From NCBI GenBank assembly GCA_902801425.1, contig CADCIQ010000039.1, forward strand, positions 1-55,256: DNA of 55,256 nt, read 5' to 3'. The notes under the pieces were generated by a model, which was not told the DNA's origin, searched no databases, and saw only the letters and a list, made by a program, of their open reading frames with translations. The translations under genes were made by a program, and so were the position numbers. This document shows positions 1 through 8,092 of the stretch, one piece after another. Each line of letters begins with the position of its first letter. Position 1 is the stretch's first letter. This DNA is from an uncultured Bacteroidales bacterium. GTDB lineage: Bacteria > Bacteroidota > Bacteroidia > Bacteroidales > Bacteroidaceae.

Positions 1-76
1 CAGAAAGTTTCGACAAAGTTAGGCAAAATAATTGTAACAAGCCCAAGCATCGCCGAGTTTTTTGTTCTTTTTAACA

Positions 77-1972
77 CTAATCCTTCAACACAAATTTGCC
101 TTCTGGCGTCATACCCTCCGCACTGATGTACATTTCCTCACAAGTGGAATTGTTGAAGAACTCAATCTTTGCCTTGCCCTCCTCGTCAGCCTTCACTTCA
201 GGTGCCCAATATATGGTGCGTCGGAAATCCGCCATAGGTGGAATGACATTATAATCCTCCATCTGGAACGTGGATATTTCATTGAACCCTTGGAAATAGG
301 TACGTCGGATGCCCTTGTTGCTCTCCGTCGTGAAGCGATGGTGCAGATAGAGATAAATCTTCACGTGGTTGCTCTTGTCATCCCCTACCTCTCCTGGCGT
401 TTCACCTAAAGCTCCACGGGCAGCTGCGCGACTGTCGTAATCGGGGTCGTAAGGTGCGATGTAAACACTCTTGATTTCATCCAGCCACATCGGGAAGAAC
501 GTGTCACCCGCTGCACTTGTCTCCGAGGTGATAGCACCAGCATTCATCGTTTCACCATTGTCCACGATCCACTCAATAGGCTGATGACCGTATGACATGT
601 GACCATACCAGTCAGCCCATCCAGTCGTATCTGGATCTCCTCCTACTATCGGCAAGTCGATGCACTCAGGGTTGTTGAACATGGCGTTCTTCTTTGCCAA
701 GAGTTCAAATATGGTGGGTTCTTCTTCGCCTCGGTCACGAATATTATCCAGTTCACGGTCAATATCATAATACAAGGATGCCCACTTGCGAGCATAGTTC
801 TCGTTCTTGAACTTGAAGTCATCATTCGTGAAATAACGACGTTTCGCCTTCACCGTCACATTTTGCAACACGATGTTCTTCTGTGTGATAGGGATGAATT
901 CCTCACCTTCTGGCACAGGCTCGTCTTCGCTATGCACAAACATGTTCGGTCCCTTAGGCATCTTCACACTGGCCTCCACAGGACTGATATAGCGTGGTGT
1001 AGGTGAAATCTGCCTGTCCACTCCCACGCGGAACGTCTTCTTCTTGTCATTGATACGGGTATAGAAGAACATCTTCCACTCACCATCCATAAACGGCAAT
1101 CCAAACACATAATTACCATCTTTGTCTGTCTTCGTGTTACCCGTCAGACTCTGTCCGTACTGATTATAGAGAATCAGTTCCAAATCCACATCGTTAACAG
1201 GATTATGCTTGCGATATTCGTTCAGTTTGCCAAACACATAAAACTTGTCTTCCACTGGCTGCAACTTCTCTCTGGGGGTGAGACCAGCCATCTCTTCCCA
1301 GTTGTAGCGTCTCCATCCTTGCGTCAGCATCAGCATGTCCGATGCTTTGCGGTGCTCCTGGTCATCTGATTCGAAATAGTAATCCACATGGTCGATATAT
1401 CCCCTCACCTCTGAGCTCAACAACATCCACGTCTTCAAATTGCCGCGCTTTTCACCTGGCATCGCCATCGCATCCATCGCTGAGAAGGAGAACATCGCGT
1501 TGGGCAAGGTCTGTACATTCAACGTCACCTTTCCACAAGGCTTCAGCCAAGCAGATTCAGCCGTAAATGAGATACTGTCCGTTACAGACGGCTTCGGACA
1601 AATGAAGAACAAACGGTCTGCCAACACCTGTCCATTGCTGTTGAACACCGTCATCTGGTTCACCCCCTCGGGCATTGCCTGCCTGTCCAGCTCTATCTCT
1701 ATGATTGGGGCTGCGGTGAGCGTGTCACAGCGGTAGATGTTCCCGTTGTTCATGATGACATAGCCGAGCATGCTGCCACAGATGCCGTCGCTGCATTGGA
1801 GGGTGGCAAGCATCTGCTCGCTCACAGCGTCAACACTGAGTGTGCAACCATCTCTCTTCGCCTCAGGCAAGGTGAAGTACTGCACGCTTCGTCTTGTGCT
1901 CTTCTTGAGGTTCCTCATCTGGAAAGTGAGTTTGCCTGTATCGGGCACCAGTTCAAAGACTCCTCTGCCCAA
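77..1972 (-). CDS. 5'-truncated macroglobulin-like surface protein
   Basis: Encodes about 630 residues of a large Bacteroidota surface protein with macroglobulin (MG)-like beta domains, a carboxypeptidase-regulatory-type segment (about residues 265-310) and a plug-like stretch (about 370-500, around NIVLQNVTVKAKRR). The substrate is unknown; relatives are associated with outer-membrane receptors or peptidase inhibition. The 3' end looks complete. The only usable start is a TTG at 1972, inside the conserved phrase DTLGRGVFELVPDTGK. The same frame stays open for about 17 more codons and then meets TAA at 2024-2026. There is no signal peptide or promoter, and the next gene begins head-to-head within 180 bp. 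The N-terminal part expected for this family is therefore missing, and this is probably a decayed or misassembled gene. Confidence 0.6.
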   Translation of the reverse strand: MGRGVFELVPDTGKLTFQMRNLKKSTRRSVQYFTLPEAKRDGCTLSVDAVSEQMLATLQCSDGICGSMLGYVIMNNGNIYRCDTLTAAPIIEIELDRQAMPEGVNQMTVFNSNGQVLADRLFFICPKPSVTDSISFTAESAWLKPCGKVTLNVQTLPNAMFSFSAMDAMAMPGEKRGNLKTWMLLSSEVRGYIDHVDYYFESDDQEHRKASDMLMLTQGWRRYNWEEMAGLTPREKLQPVEDKFYVFGKLNEYRKHNPVNDVDLELILYNQYGQSLTGNTKTDKDGNYVFGLPFMDGEWKMFFYTRINDKKKTFRVGVDRQISPTPRYISPVEASVKMPKGPNMFVHSEDEPVPEGEEFIPITQKNIVLQNVTVKAKRRYFTNDDFKFKNENYARKWASLYYDIDRELDNIRDRGEEEPTIFELLAKKNAMFNNPECIDLPIVGGDPDTTGWADWYGHMSYGHQPIEWIVDNGETMNAGAITSETSAAGDTFFPMWLDEIKSVYIAPYDPDYDSRAAARGALGETPGEVGDDKSNHVKIYLYLHHRFTTESNKGIRRTYFQGFNEISTFQMEDYNVIPPMADFRRTIYWAPEVKADEEGKAKIEFFNNSTCEEMYISAEGMTPEGKFVLKD

Positions 1973-1984
1973 GGTATCCGTCTT

Positions 1985-2029
1985 GAACTCCTTACAACTG
2001 CCCCCATGTACTCCTCGAACTCCTTACAA
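1985..2029. repeat. 13-bp direct repeat at the truncation point
   Basis: GAACTCCTTACAA occurs at 1985-1997 and again at 2017-2029, exactly where the reading frame of the truncated surface-protein gene is lost. It may mark a rearrangement or deletion junction. Confidence 0.5.
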
Positions 2030-2073
2030 GTTGATTTTTTTATATCCCAACATCAAAAAAATGAACAATCCTA

Positions 2074-2103
2074 TTGTTTTCTGCGAAAAAAATTATATTT
2101 TTG
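2074..2103 (+). promoter_or_regulatory. Promoter of the GH30 gene
   Basis: TTG at 2074-2076, a 19-bp spacer and TATTTTTG at 2096-2103 match the Bacteroidota primary-sigma consensus (TTG / TAnnTTTG). The start codon at 2152 is about 48 bp downstream. Confidence 0.7.
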
Positions 2104-2151
2104 CAATCGAAAAAGAAATCTAAACATAAAACGATCTAATAAATACTAATC

Positions 2152-4156
2152 ATGAACAAATTTACTGTAGCAGTATTATCTCTTTTGGTAAGTGCTTCTG
2201 CCTATGCAGCAAACAAGAAGGCAAGCATAAATATTGGCAAACAAGAAGGCAAGCATAAATATTGACGGTAGAGTGCAATATCAGCACGTAACAGGCTTTG
2301 GCGGCTTCTCTCCAAGTCCTACTTGGTCATATTGGCTCGGTGAAACGGAGATGAACAAACTCTTCGGTAAGGCTGACAATCAACTGGGGCTCAACGTGCT
2401 CCGTCTCTACATTGCCAACAACAAGAGCGCGTGGAGTGCTGGTGTGGCTAATGCCAAGAACGCCAAGAAGAACGGAGCTTTCATTTTCGCTTCTCCTTGG
2501 TCGCCACCAGCATCATGGAAAACGAACAATAGCGACAGCAATGGTGGTGAGTTGCTTGAATCACGCTATGAGGACTGGGCTAAGTTCCTCAACTCCTATT
2601 ATGAATATATGAAGGAACAGGGCGTGGAAATTGATGCGGTATCTATTCAGAATGAGCCTGACTGGAATGCCGAATATCAGAGTTGTATCTGGACAGGCGA
2701 GAAATTGGCTAAGTTCCTGCGTAATTACGGCTCTCTCATCAAGTGCAAGATTATCGCCCCAGAGGCTATTCACTTTACAAAGGACATTCACGAGGCTATA
2801 CTCAACGATGAAGAGGCTTGCAAGCAGCTCGACATTGTGGGCGGTCATTTCTATGGTTGGGACGGTTCTTCCTACCCTCTTGCAGCACAGAAGGGTAAGG
2901 AGGTATGGATGACGGAGTTCCTTATCAATGAGCGTCAGCAGAACAATGGACAGAACATAAACTGGAAGGATGACGGTTTCCTCTTTGCCCGTAGCATTAA
3001 TGATGCCATGCTCGCCAATATGAGTGCGTGGGTTCACTATTCGCTCAAGCGTTACTACGGATGTCTTGGCGATGGAAATTATGGCACAACTAACAACGCC
3101 ATTACCAAGCGCGGATATATTCTCTCGCAGTATGCTAAGTATGTATCGGGTAGTACTCGTATTCGTCACTCTCTCGATGATGCCACAGGTTCGCTTTCTT
3201 CATCCGCATATCTTTCACAGACAGGCGACAGTACTATCGTTATGGTGCTCAATCCTTCAGGCGATACGTTCACCACTACCCTATCCTTGCCGTTCAACAC
3301 GCTTAAAGGTAGTATGATAGTGACAAGCGAGACTCTCAACGCTCAGAAATCGGATGTTGCCTTTGATGCTGAGACTTATCAGCCAGAGGTTAGCGTGGCT
3401 CCTTATAGCGTGAATACCTTCATCTTTACGAAGAACAGCGCACGTACAGACATTCCTGATAACATTGAGGATGAGAACGTGGTCAGCATAATGACCGATG
3501 GCTACGACCTCTATGGTGCTTCATGTATTCCTGCCGGATGGCGGGCAAAGTTTGAGGATGGCATTCGTAAGGCTGGCACTTACAGCCTCGGCCCTCGTAT
3601 CATGGGCTTCTCTGCCGAAGGACTCATGCAGTTCGCATTCTATTTCCGTACAGGCAACTCAAGCGATGGATATGTGAGCTATGGTGAGGAGAATAACTAC
3701 CGTCTGCAACTCGAACCGGGCAAATATACCCTCCATTACTCAACAATAGGTTGGAAGGGAACGCCGAAGGTGACTGCCAATATCCAGACGACCACAGGCA
3801 CAAACATAGCTTCAGCAGTCTCTACTCCAGAGTATTTCATTTCTGCAAATGGTTCGTCTGCCCGCATAACACAGGCAAGTGATTTCGCCCTTGACTTCGA
3901 GATAACCGCTACTGATAACTACGTCCTCAGATGGGATATTGCTAAGTCTTCAGGTGGTCTGAATGAGGCTTTGGTCGGAAATGTGAAGCTTGTGCGTCAC
4001 GATGCTGGTGCTACTTTGATTCAGCTTCCTGGATTATCATCAAAGAATGATGTAATCGGAATATACGACATACAAGGCCGCTCTTTGCCACAGATTCAGA
4101 ATGGTATTAACATCATTAAATATACTGACGGCACAACGACAAAGGTGATGAAATAA
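2152..4156 (+). CDS. Secreted GH30-family glycanase (xylanase-like), frameshifted after the signal peptide
   Basis: A glycoside hydrolase family 30 enzyme, most like glucuronoxylan or beta-1,6-glucan hydrolases. Visible marks are GFGGFSPSP near the start of the barrel, the acid/base Glu in QNEPDW (about residue 140 of the catalytic frame), the nucleophile Glu in VWMTEFL (about 227) and a beta-rich end to the catalytic unit near residue 400. A jelly-roll, carbohydrate-binding-like region follows (about 410-590), then a Prevotella-style C-terminal tail with GIYDIQGRSLPQ that resembles a secretion/sorting signal. The true start is ATG 2152, giving signal peptide MNKFTVAVLSLLVSASAYA. A 28-bp tandem duplication (2209-2264) shifts the frame, so translation from 2152 stops at 2263 after 37 residues. 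The catalytic frame then has only a TTG at 2234. Removing one copy restores a perfect fusion (AYAANKKASINIDGRV). As sequenced, the enzyme would not be exported. Confidence 0.85.
2209..2264 (+). repeat. 28-bp perfect tandem duplication causing a frameshift
   Basis: Positions 2209-2236 are repeated exactly at 2237-2264. The unit begins GCAAACAAGAAGGCAAGC. Because 28 is 1 mod 3, the copy moves the signal peptide out of frame with the GH30 domain. Confidence 0.95.
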
Positions 4157-4167
4157 ATATTTCAAAA

Positions 4168-4272
4168 AGGTTTAAGGTTTATAGGTTTAAGGTTCTTAGG
4201 TCGGATTTCTATCAATGGTTCTGACCTTATGACCAGACAACCTGTAAACCTTAAAACCTTATGAACAACCTT
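4168..4272. repeat. Intergenic AGGTTTAAGGTTT inverted repeat
   Basis: AGGTTTAAGGTTTATAGG-type sequence at 4168-4194 pairs with its complement (CCTGTAAACCTTAAAACC) at 4241-4268, downstream of the GH30 gene. It could fold into a long hairpin that ends or stabilises the transcript. It belongs to the general class of AT-rich palindromes scattered through this window. Confidence 0.6.
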
Positions 4273-4337
4273 TTTTCATGACAAATATGGGATTACTATG
4301 TTTTTTCTACCTTAAGTCGCATTTTTTCGCCGTTTTT

Positions 4338-4368
4338 TTTGTTTTTTCGATTAAAATATTTAATTTTG
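4338..4368 (+). promoter_or_regulatory. Distal promoter (P1) of trx-rbr-oxyR
   Basis: TTTG 4338-4341, a 19-bp spacer and TAATTTTG 4361-4368 match both promoter boxes. It lies upstream of the candidate OxyR operator, so it could supply basal transcription. Confidence 0.65.
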
Positions 4369-4402
4369 TGGAGGAATTACTATTCCTTATATCAAATCAA
4401 GT

Positions 4403-4438
4403 ATAGATTCCGTCTATACTTGCATAGACACAAACATT
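4403..4438 (+). promoter_or_regulatory. Candidate OxyR operator
   Basis: ATAG-N7-CTAT at 4403-4417 agrees with the OxyR half-site pattern ATAGntnnnanCTAT except for one inner position. A weaker copy, ATAG-N7-CATT, follows at 4424-4438. The two centres are 21 bp apart, about two helical turns, as expected for an OxyR tetramer. The site ends just upstream of the -33 position of the proximal promoter (P2). The inner part also forms a 7-bp stem (GTATAGA/TCTATAC), so a leader-RNA hairpin on the P1 transcript is an alternative reading. Confidence 0.5.
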
Positions 4439-4460
4439 CGTTTCTCTATGATTAAGTTCG

Positions 4461-4468
4461 TATATTTG
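4461..4468 (+). promoter_or_regulatory. Proximal promoter (P2) -7 box, likely activator dependent
   Basis: TATATTTG is a perfect -7 box 46 bp before the trx start. No TTG stands 19-20 bp upstream. A missing -33 box with the OxyR-like site just behind it is the usual arrangement of an activated promoter. Confidence 0.55.
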
Positions 4469-4513
4469 CATCAGAATTCAATAAACAAGTAACAATCTAA
4501 AAAAATTACAACT

Positions 4514-4810
4514 ATGGAGAATTTCAATGATATAATCAAGAGTGGAAAGTTGACACTTGTTGATTTCTATGCAACATGGTGTGGACCTTGTAAGATGATG
4601 CACCCAGTACTCGAGCAACTGAAGGATGAGCTTGGCGATAGCATCCGTATCATAAAGATTGATGTTGATAAGAATGAGGCTATCTCTGCGCAATATCGCA
4701 TTATGTCAGTTCCTACGTTCATGCTTTTCAAGAATGGTGAGGCGGTATGGCGTCAGAGCGGAACTATAAGGCTCAACGACCTTAAGAACTTGATTTCACA
4801 GCATTTATAA
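4514..4810 (+). CDS. trxA: Thioredoxin
   Basis: A 98-residue cytoplasmic thioredoxin that reduces protein disulfides. The active site WCGPCK lies at about residues 22-27, followed by the IDVDKN strand, the cis-proline motif SVPTFMLF and the FKNGE turn, all in canonical order. It is slightly shorter than E. coli TrxA (109 residues) because the N-terminus is trimmed. It is the first gene of a trx-rbr-oxyR run, 42 bp before rubrerythrin. The location behind a candidate OxyR site suggests it is a stress-inducible thioredoxin rather than the only housekeeping copy. Confidence 0.93.
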   Translation: MENFNDIIKSGKLTLVDFYATWCGPCKMMHPVLEQLKDELGDSIRIIKIDVDKNEAISAQYRIMSVPTFMLFKNGEAVWRQSGTIRLNDLKNLISQHL

Positions 4811-4852
4811 CATATCTATTATACTAAAACATTAATTAAAACTTCAAAGACT

Positions 4853-5395
4853 ATGGCAAACAAATATGCAGGTACACAGACCGAGAAGAACCTTGAGGCT
4901 GCATTTGCAGGTGAATCACAGGCTCGTAACAAGTACACATACTTCGCTTCTCGCGCAAAGAAGGATGGTTTTGAACAGATGGCAGCTATCTTCCTTCAGA
5001 CGGCTGACAACGAGAAGGAACACGCTAAGATGTGGTATAAGGAACTTCACGACGGCATAGGCACAACGGCTGAGAATCTTCTTGATGCTGCCAATGGTGA
5101 GAACTACGAGTGGACGGATATGTACGAGAACTTTGCAAAGACGGCTGATGAGGAGGGCTTTACAGAACTCGCGAAGAAGTTCCGTCTCGTAGCTGCTATC
5201 GAGAAGCACCACGAGGAGCGTTATCGTGCTCTTCTTAAGAACATTGAGACGGCTCAGGTATTCGAGAAATCAGAGGTTAAGGTATGGGAGTGCCGTAACT
5301 GTGGTCATATAGTAGTAGGTACTAAGGCTCCAGACATCTGCCCTACATGTGCTCATCCACAAGCATATTTTGAGGTTTCAGCGGACAACTTCTAA
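4853..5395 (+). CDS. rbr: Rubrerythrin
   Basis: A 180-residue rubrerythrin, the non-haem di-iron peroxidase that removes H2O2 in anaerobes. The ferritin-like domain (about 1-140) carries the Glu/His ligand motifs [21 protein letters not shown] and [11 protein letters not shown]-terminal rubredoxin-type Fe(Cys)4 knuckle is formed by CRNCGH and CPTCAHP (about 148-170). The length is normal for the family. The stop codon is one base before the oxyR start, so the two genes are probably translationally coupled and co-induced. Confidence 0.95.
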   Translation: MANKYAGTQTEKNLEAAFAGESQARNKYTYFASRAKKDGFEQMAAIFLQTADNEKEHAKMWYKELHDGIGTTAENLLDAANGENYEWTDMYENFAKTADEEGFTELAKKFRLVAAIEKHHEERYRALLKNIETAQVFEKSEVKVWECRNCGHIVVGTKAPDICPTCAHPQAYFEVSADNF

Positions 5396-5396
5396 A

Positions 5397-6323
5397 ATGA
5401 CCCTTCAACAACTCAGATATATCACAGCAGTCAACCGCTTTCGTAGCTTCGCGAAAGCGGCTGATTCGTGTAATGTTACCCAGCCAACTCTGAGTGCTAT
5501 GATTGTGAAGCTTGAAGAGGAAATTGACATTCGCATCTTCGAGCGCACTAACAAATCAGTCTCCCCTACCCTTGCCGGCATGAAGATTATCCGTCAGGCA
5601 GAGAACATACTGATGGAGGTTGACAGAATTAGTGAGATAGTATCGGAGGACAAAGGAAATATCGGTGGTAAATTCAATCTGTCGGTAGGACCTACAATCG
5701 CTCCATACATCTTGCCAAGGTTCATCAAGCACTATCGGGAGACCTACCCTTCCGTGGAGCTTTCAATAAAGGAACTGAAAGCAGACTTTATGCTTGAAGC
5801 CTTGCTGAAGGGCGAAATTGATGCGGGCATAGCAATATCGGACAATGTGCGTGAGGGTGTGCTTGAGATACCTTTATATACGGAGAAGTTCCTTGTGTAT
5901 CTTTCTGAAAGTTGCTGGCGTAAGTTGCCGGTATTCAAGCCTGAGAACCTTGAACACGAGAATATGTGGATTATGAAGGATGCGCAATGTCTTCGTGATA
6001 GTGCTTTCTCTTTCTGCAAGGCAAGGAGCAAGGGCAATCACATCTATGAGGCTGGAAGCATTGACACCCTTATCCGCATTGTTGATGAGAATGGCGGTTT
6101 TACCATTATCCCAGAGATGCACTTGCCATTCCTCAACGAACAGCAACGCGCTAATGTCCGTCGCATAGAGGGCGATTATCTGTCTCAGCGTCGTGTATCC
6201 CTGTATATCAAGCGTGACTATATCCGTCAGCGAATGCTCAACACCATTACTGATACCCTCAAGATATTTATGCCTAAGGGTATGCTTGGAGAAGGGATTA
6301 TGAAATACGGGATAAAACTTTGA
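5397..6323 (+). CDS. oxyR: LysR-type peroxide sensor OxyR
   Basis: A 308-residue LysR-family transcription factor with an N-terminal winged helix-turn-helix (MTLQQLRYITAVNRFRSFAKAA, then VTQPTLSAMIVKLEEE) and a periplasmic-binding-protein-like sensor domain. The peroxide-sensing cysteines are present at about 198 and 207 in AQCLRDSAFSFC, the same spacing as E. coli C199/C208. ATG 5397 is chosen because the alternative upstream start lies inside rbr. Placement at the end of a trx-rbr operon behind an OxyR-like operator implies autoregulation. It converges with the msrA-type gene, with 11 bp between the stops. Confidence 0.93.
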   Translation: MTLQQLRYITAVNRFRSFAKAADSCNVTQPTLSAMIVKLEEEIDIRIFERTNKSVSPTLAGMKIIRQAENILMEVDRISEIVSEDKGNIGGKFNLSVGPTIAPYILPRFIKHYRETYPSVELSIKELKADFMLEALLKGEIDAGIAISDNVREGVLEIPLYTEKFLVYLSESCWRKLPVFKPENLEHENMWIMKDAQCLRDSAFSFCKARSKGNHIYEAGSIDTLIRIVDENGGFTIIPEMHLPFLNEQQRANVRRIEGDYLSQRRVSLYIKRDYIRQRMLNTITDTLKIFMPKGMLGEGIMKYGIKL

Positions 6324-6334
6324 TGTGTGTTCTT

Positions 6335-7264
6335 TTAGAACTTCCTCACCCTGAAATGGCAATATGGGCTGCCACCTGTATTGTCATAATAGTTTTGATG
6401 ATATTGCTCTGCTATCCAGAATGAAGTAGCGGGGGCAATCCTTGTGTTCACTTCATATCCTTTGCTTTTAAGAATGGATATGAGTTTGTCTATAACCTTA
6501 TGCTGCTCTTCCGTAACATAGAAAGCACCACTAAGATATTGCTTTCCCATGTCAGGACCTTGCCCGTCGGTCTGGGCAGGATCGTGTATCTCAAAGAAGA
6601 GTTTGCACAGTTCCTCGTATGAAACCTTTGAGGAATCGTATTCTACAAGTACTGCCTCAAGATGCCCGGTACGCTGAGAACGCACATCTTCATAGGTGGG
6701 ATATTCTTCCTTGCCTCCTGTATAGCCTACATAGGTGTTTAGTACTCCCTCTTGCTTTGCCATATAATGCTGTACGCCCCAGAAGCAGCCAGCTGCAAAT
6801 ATGGCATAGTGGTGTGTGGATGGAACATAGAGCGTCACCTTATTAAGTTCTTCCACAGCCTTGCTGACCATCTCAAGAGCCTTGCCATGCTTCTTCTGAA
6901 GGTCGGGGTATGCCTTTCCTCGCTCATAGTTATGTGTAAGGTCATGGAATTTCACTCTGAGGGCAATAGGATTGCGAGAGTCTATGACTGATTGCACATA
7001 GTCATAGTAAGGTGTGCTCTTGTCGTGGGTGAGAATTCTGAGTGCATTGACCACGCTTTCCGGAATGCCAGCCTCAAGGAGTGATTCTGCAGTATAGGGG
7101 GAATCCTCCATGACATCATGAAGGAATCCCGCCATACGTTCTTCATCGGTCTTACCCATGAGTCCGACGGTGAGAGGATGCAGGATGTATGCCTCCCCTT
7201 CCCTACTCGTCTGCCCCTCATGGGCTTTGATCGCAATATTCAATGCTATGTCAATCTTATTCAT
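6335..7264 (-). CDS. msrA: Fusion of RelA/SpoT-like HD domain and peptide-methionine (S)-S-oxide reductase (MsrA)
   Basis: A 309-residue two-domain protein. Residues 1 to about 135 look like the (p)ppGpp-hydrolase HD domain of RelA/SpoT and Mesh1: HP at 29-30, FLHDVMEDSPYT with H49-D50, and KFHDLTHNYE with D108 give the H...HD...D metal-binding pattern. Residues about 150-309 are a full MsrA: the catalytic GCFWG (Cys160), GYTGGKEEYPTYEDV, GHLEAV, FFEIHDPAQ and the C-terminal WIAEQYHQNYY. MsrA repairs S-methionine sulfoxide with thioredoxin as reductant, and a thioredoxin gene lies 1.5 kb away. The frame is continuous, with no slippery site or duplication at the joint. It is 7 bp downstream of the nitroreductase gene, so the two probably form one operon. 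That the HD half hydrolyses alarmone is inferred from motifs only. Confidence 0.88.
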   Translation of the reverse strand: MNKIDIALNIAIKAHEGQTSREGEAYILHPLTVGLMGKTDEERMAGFLHDVMEDSPYTAESLLEAGIPESVVNALRILTHDKSTPYYDYVQSVIDSRNPIALRVKFHDLTHNYERGKAYPDLQKKHGKALEMVSKAVEELNKVTLYVPSTHHYAIFAAGCFWGVQHYMAKQEGVLNTYVGYTGGKEEYPTYEDVRSQRTGHLEAVLVEYDSSKVSYEELCKLFFEIHDPAQTDGQGPDMGKQYLSGAFYVTEEQHKVIDKLISILKSKGYEVNTRIAPATSFWIAEQYHQNYYDNTGGSPYCHFRVRKF

Positions 7265-7271
7265 TTAGAAT

Positions 7272-7787
7272 TTATAGATAGGTGACGGTTTCAGACAGAG
7301 GTTTGCGCGAGAAGTGATTTGCCAATGGCTTTGAACCTTCAGCTGCATAGCCGAGATCGAGGAGCATAAGAATCTCCTCGTTTTCTGGAAGTCCAAGTGC
7401 TGTATGGAGTTCGTCTATCTGTACGAAGTTGAGCCAGCATGAGTCAACACCCTCATTGGCTGCACCAAGCATAAGATGTGTAGCCACGATGGCTGCATCC
7501 TCAATGCCCGACTGTCTTTTGTTGTCTGGATAGGTAAAGACGTTGTTCTTGTCGAATGCCACTACCAGTACCGTAGGTGCACCATAGCGACAAGGGGTGC
7601 AAGCGTCAATCTTTGCCAGTCCTTCTTCCGACTGTACCACATAGATGTGCTGTTCCTGAAGGTTCTTGGCTGTTGGAGCTACACGACCAGCCTCAAGTAT
7701 TGCATTGAGCTTTTCCTTGCTTACCTGGTTCGTGCTATCATATTTTTTACATGAATAGCGGTTCTTGATTACATTTGTAAATTCCAT
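7272..7787 (-). CDS. Nitroreductase-family flavoprotein
   Basis: A 171-residue member of the nitroreductase family (FMN, NAD(P)H-dependent). The N-terminal NRYSCKKYDSTNQVSKE and APTAKNLQEQHIYVV form the FMN phosphate-binding part. The central AAIVATHLMLGAANEGVDSCWL and the glycine-rich LDLGYAAEGSKPLANHFSRKPL are typical of small Bacteroidota members. The substrate cannot be told from the sequence. It is the first gene of a two-gene operon with the HD-MsrA fusion, so a role in redox stress is plausible. The end is the TAA at 7272 and the ATG is at 7787. Confidence 0.9.
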   Translation of the reverse strand: MEFTNVIKNRYSCKKYDSTNQVSKEKLNAILEAGRVAPTAKNLQEQHIYVVQSEEGLAKIDACTPCRYGAPTVLVVAFDKNNVFTYPDNKRQSGIEDAAIVATHLMLGAANEGVDSCWLNFVQIDELHTALGLPENEEILMLLDLGYAAEGSKPLANHFSRKPLSETVTYL

Positions 7788-7827
7788 AAAACTTTAGTTT
7801 AGATTTGTATAATTCATTTAACATCGG

Positions 7828-7859
7828 CAAAGATACGGAAAAAAAATTATATTAGCAAG
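7828..7859 (-). promoter_or_regulatory. Promoter of nitroreductase / HD-MsrA operon
   Basis: On the minus strand, TATCTTTG (complement of 7828-7835) lies 20 bp from a TTG (complement of 7856-7858). No OxyR-like ATAG-N7-CTAT is visible next to it. Confidence 0.65.
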
Positions 7860-7929
7860 AATTGATGGGGAAAAATAAAATAAAGAGTTGCGAATTTCTT
7901 GATTACAAATATTTTGCTATATGTTTTAT

Positions 7930-7960
7930 TTTGTATTTTGCACTAAATATCGTATCTTTG
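7930..7960 (+). promoter_or_regulatory. Promoter of the 98-residue hypothetical gene
   Basis: TTTG 7930-7933, a 19-bp spacer and TATCTTTG 7953-7960. Transcription would start near 7967 and run through the AATTAC-type inverted repeat before the start codon at 8093. Confidence 0.65.
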
Positions 7961-7985
7961 CATCGGGAAAAGAATACTGTTCGAG

Positions 7986-8090
7986 TTACTAATTACGAAT
8001 TACTAATTACTTTGTTAGCATTATTCGCTAAAAGGGGTGGTTAGAGGTTCGTGTAGAGTAAACAGGTAATTCGTAATTTGTAATTAATTT
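7986..8090. repeat. AATTAC-family inverted repeat
   Basis: TTACTAATTACGAATTACTAATTAC-type sequence (from 7986) is complemented by GGTAATTCGTAATTTGTAATTAAT (from 8066), with about 55 bp between. The same element recurs at 39103-39197 and 45727-45780. It lies in the leader of the next gene and could form an RNA hairpin. Confidence 0.7.
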
Positions 8091-8092
8091 CG

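Noticed and set aside
7862-8044. 60-residue open frame upstream of the 98-residue hypothetical gene
   Set aside because: It starts before the promoter at 7930-7960, crosses the AATTAC repeat and has no protein-like pattern.
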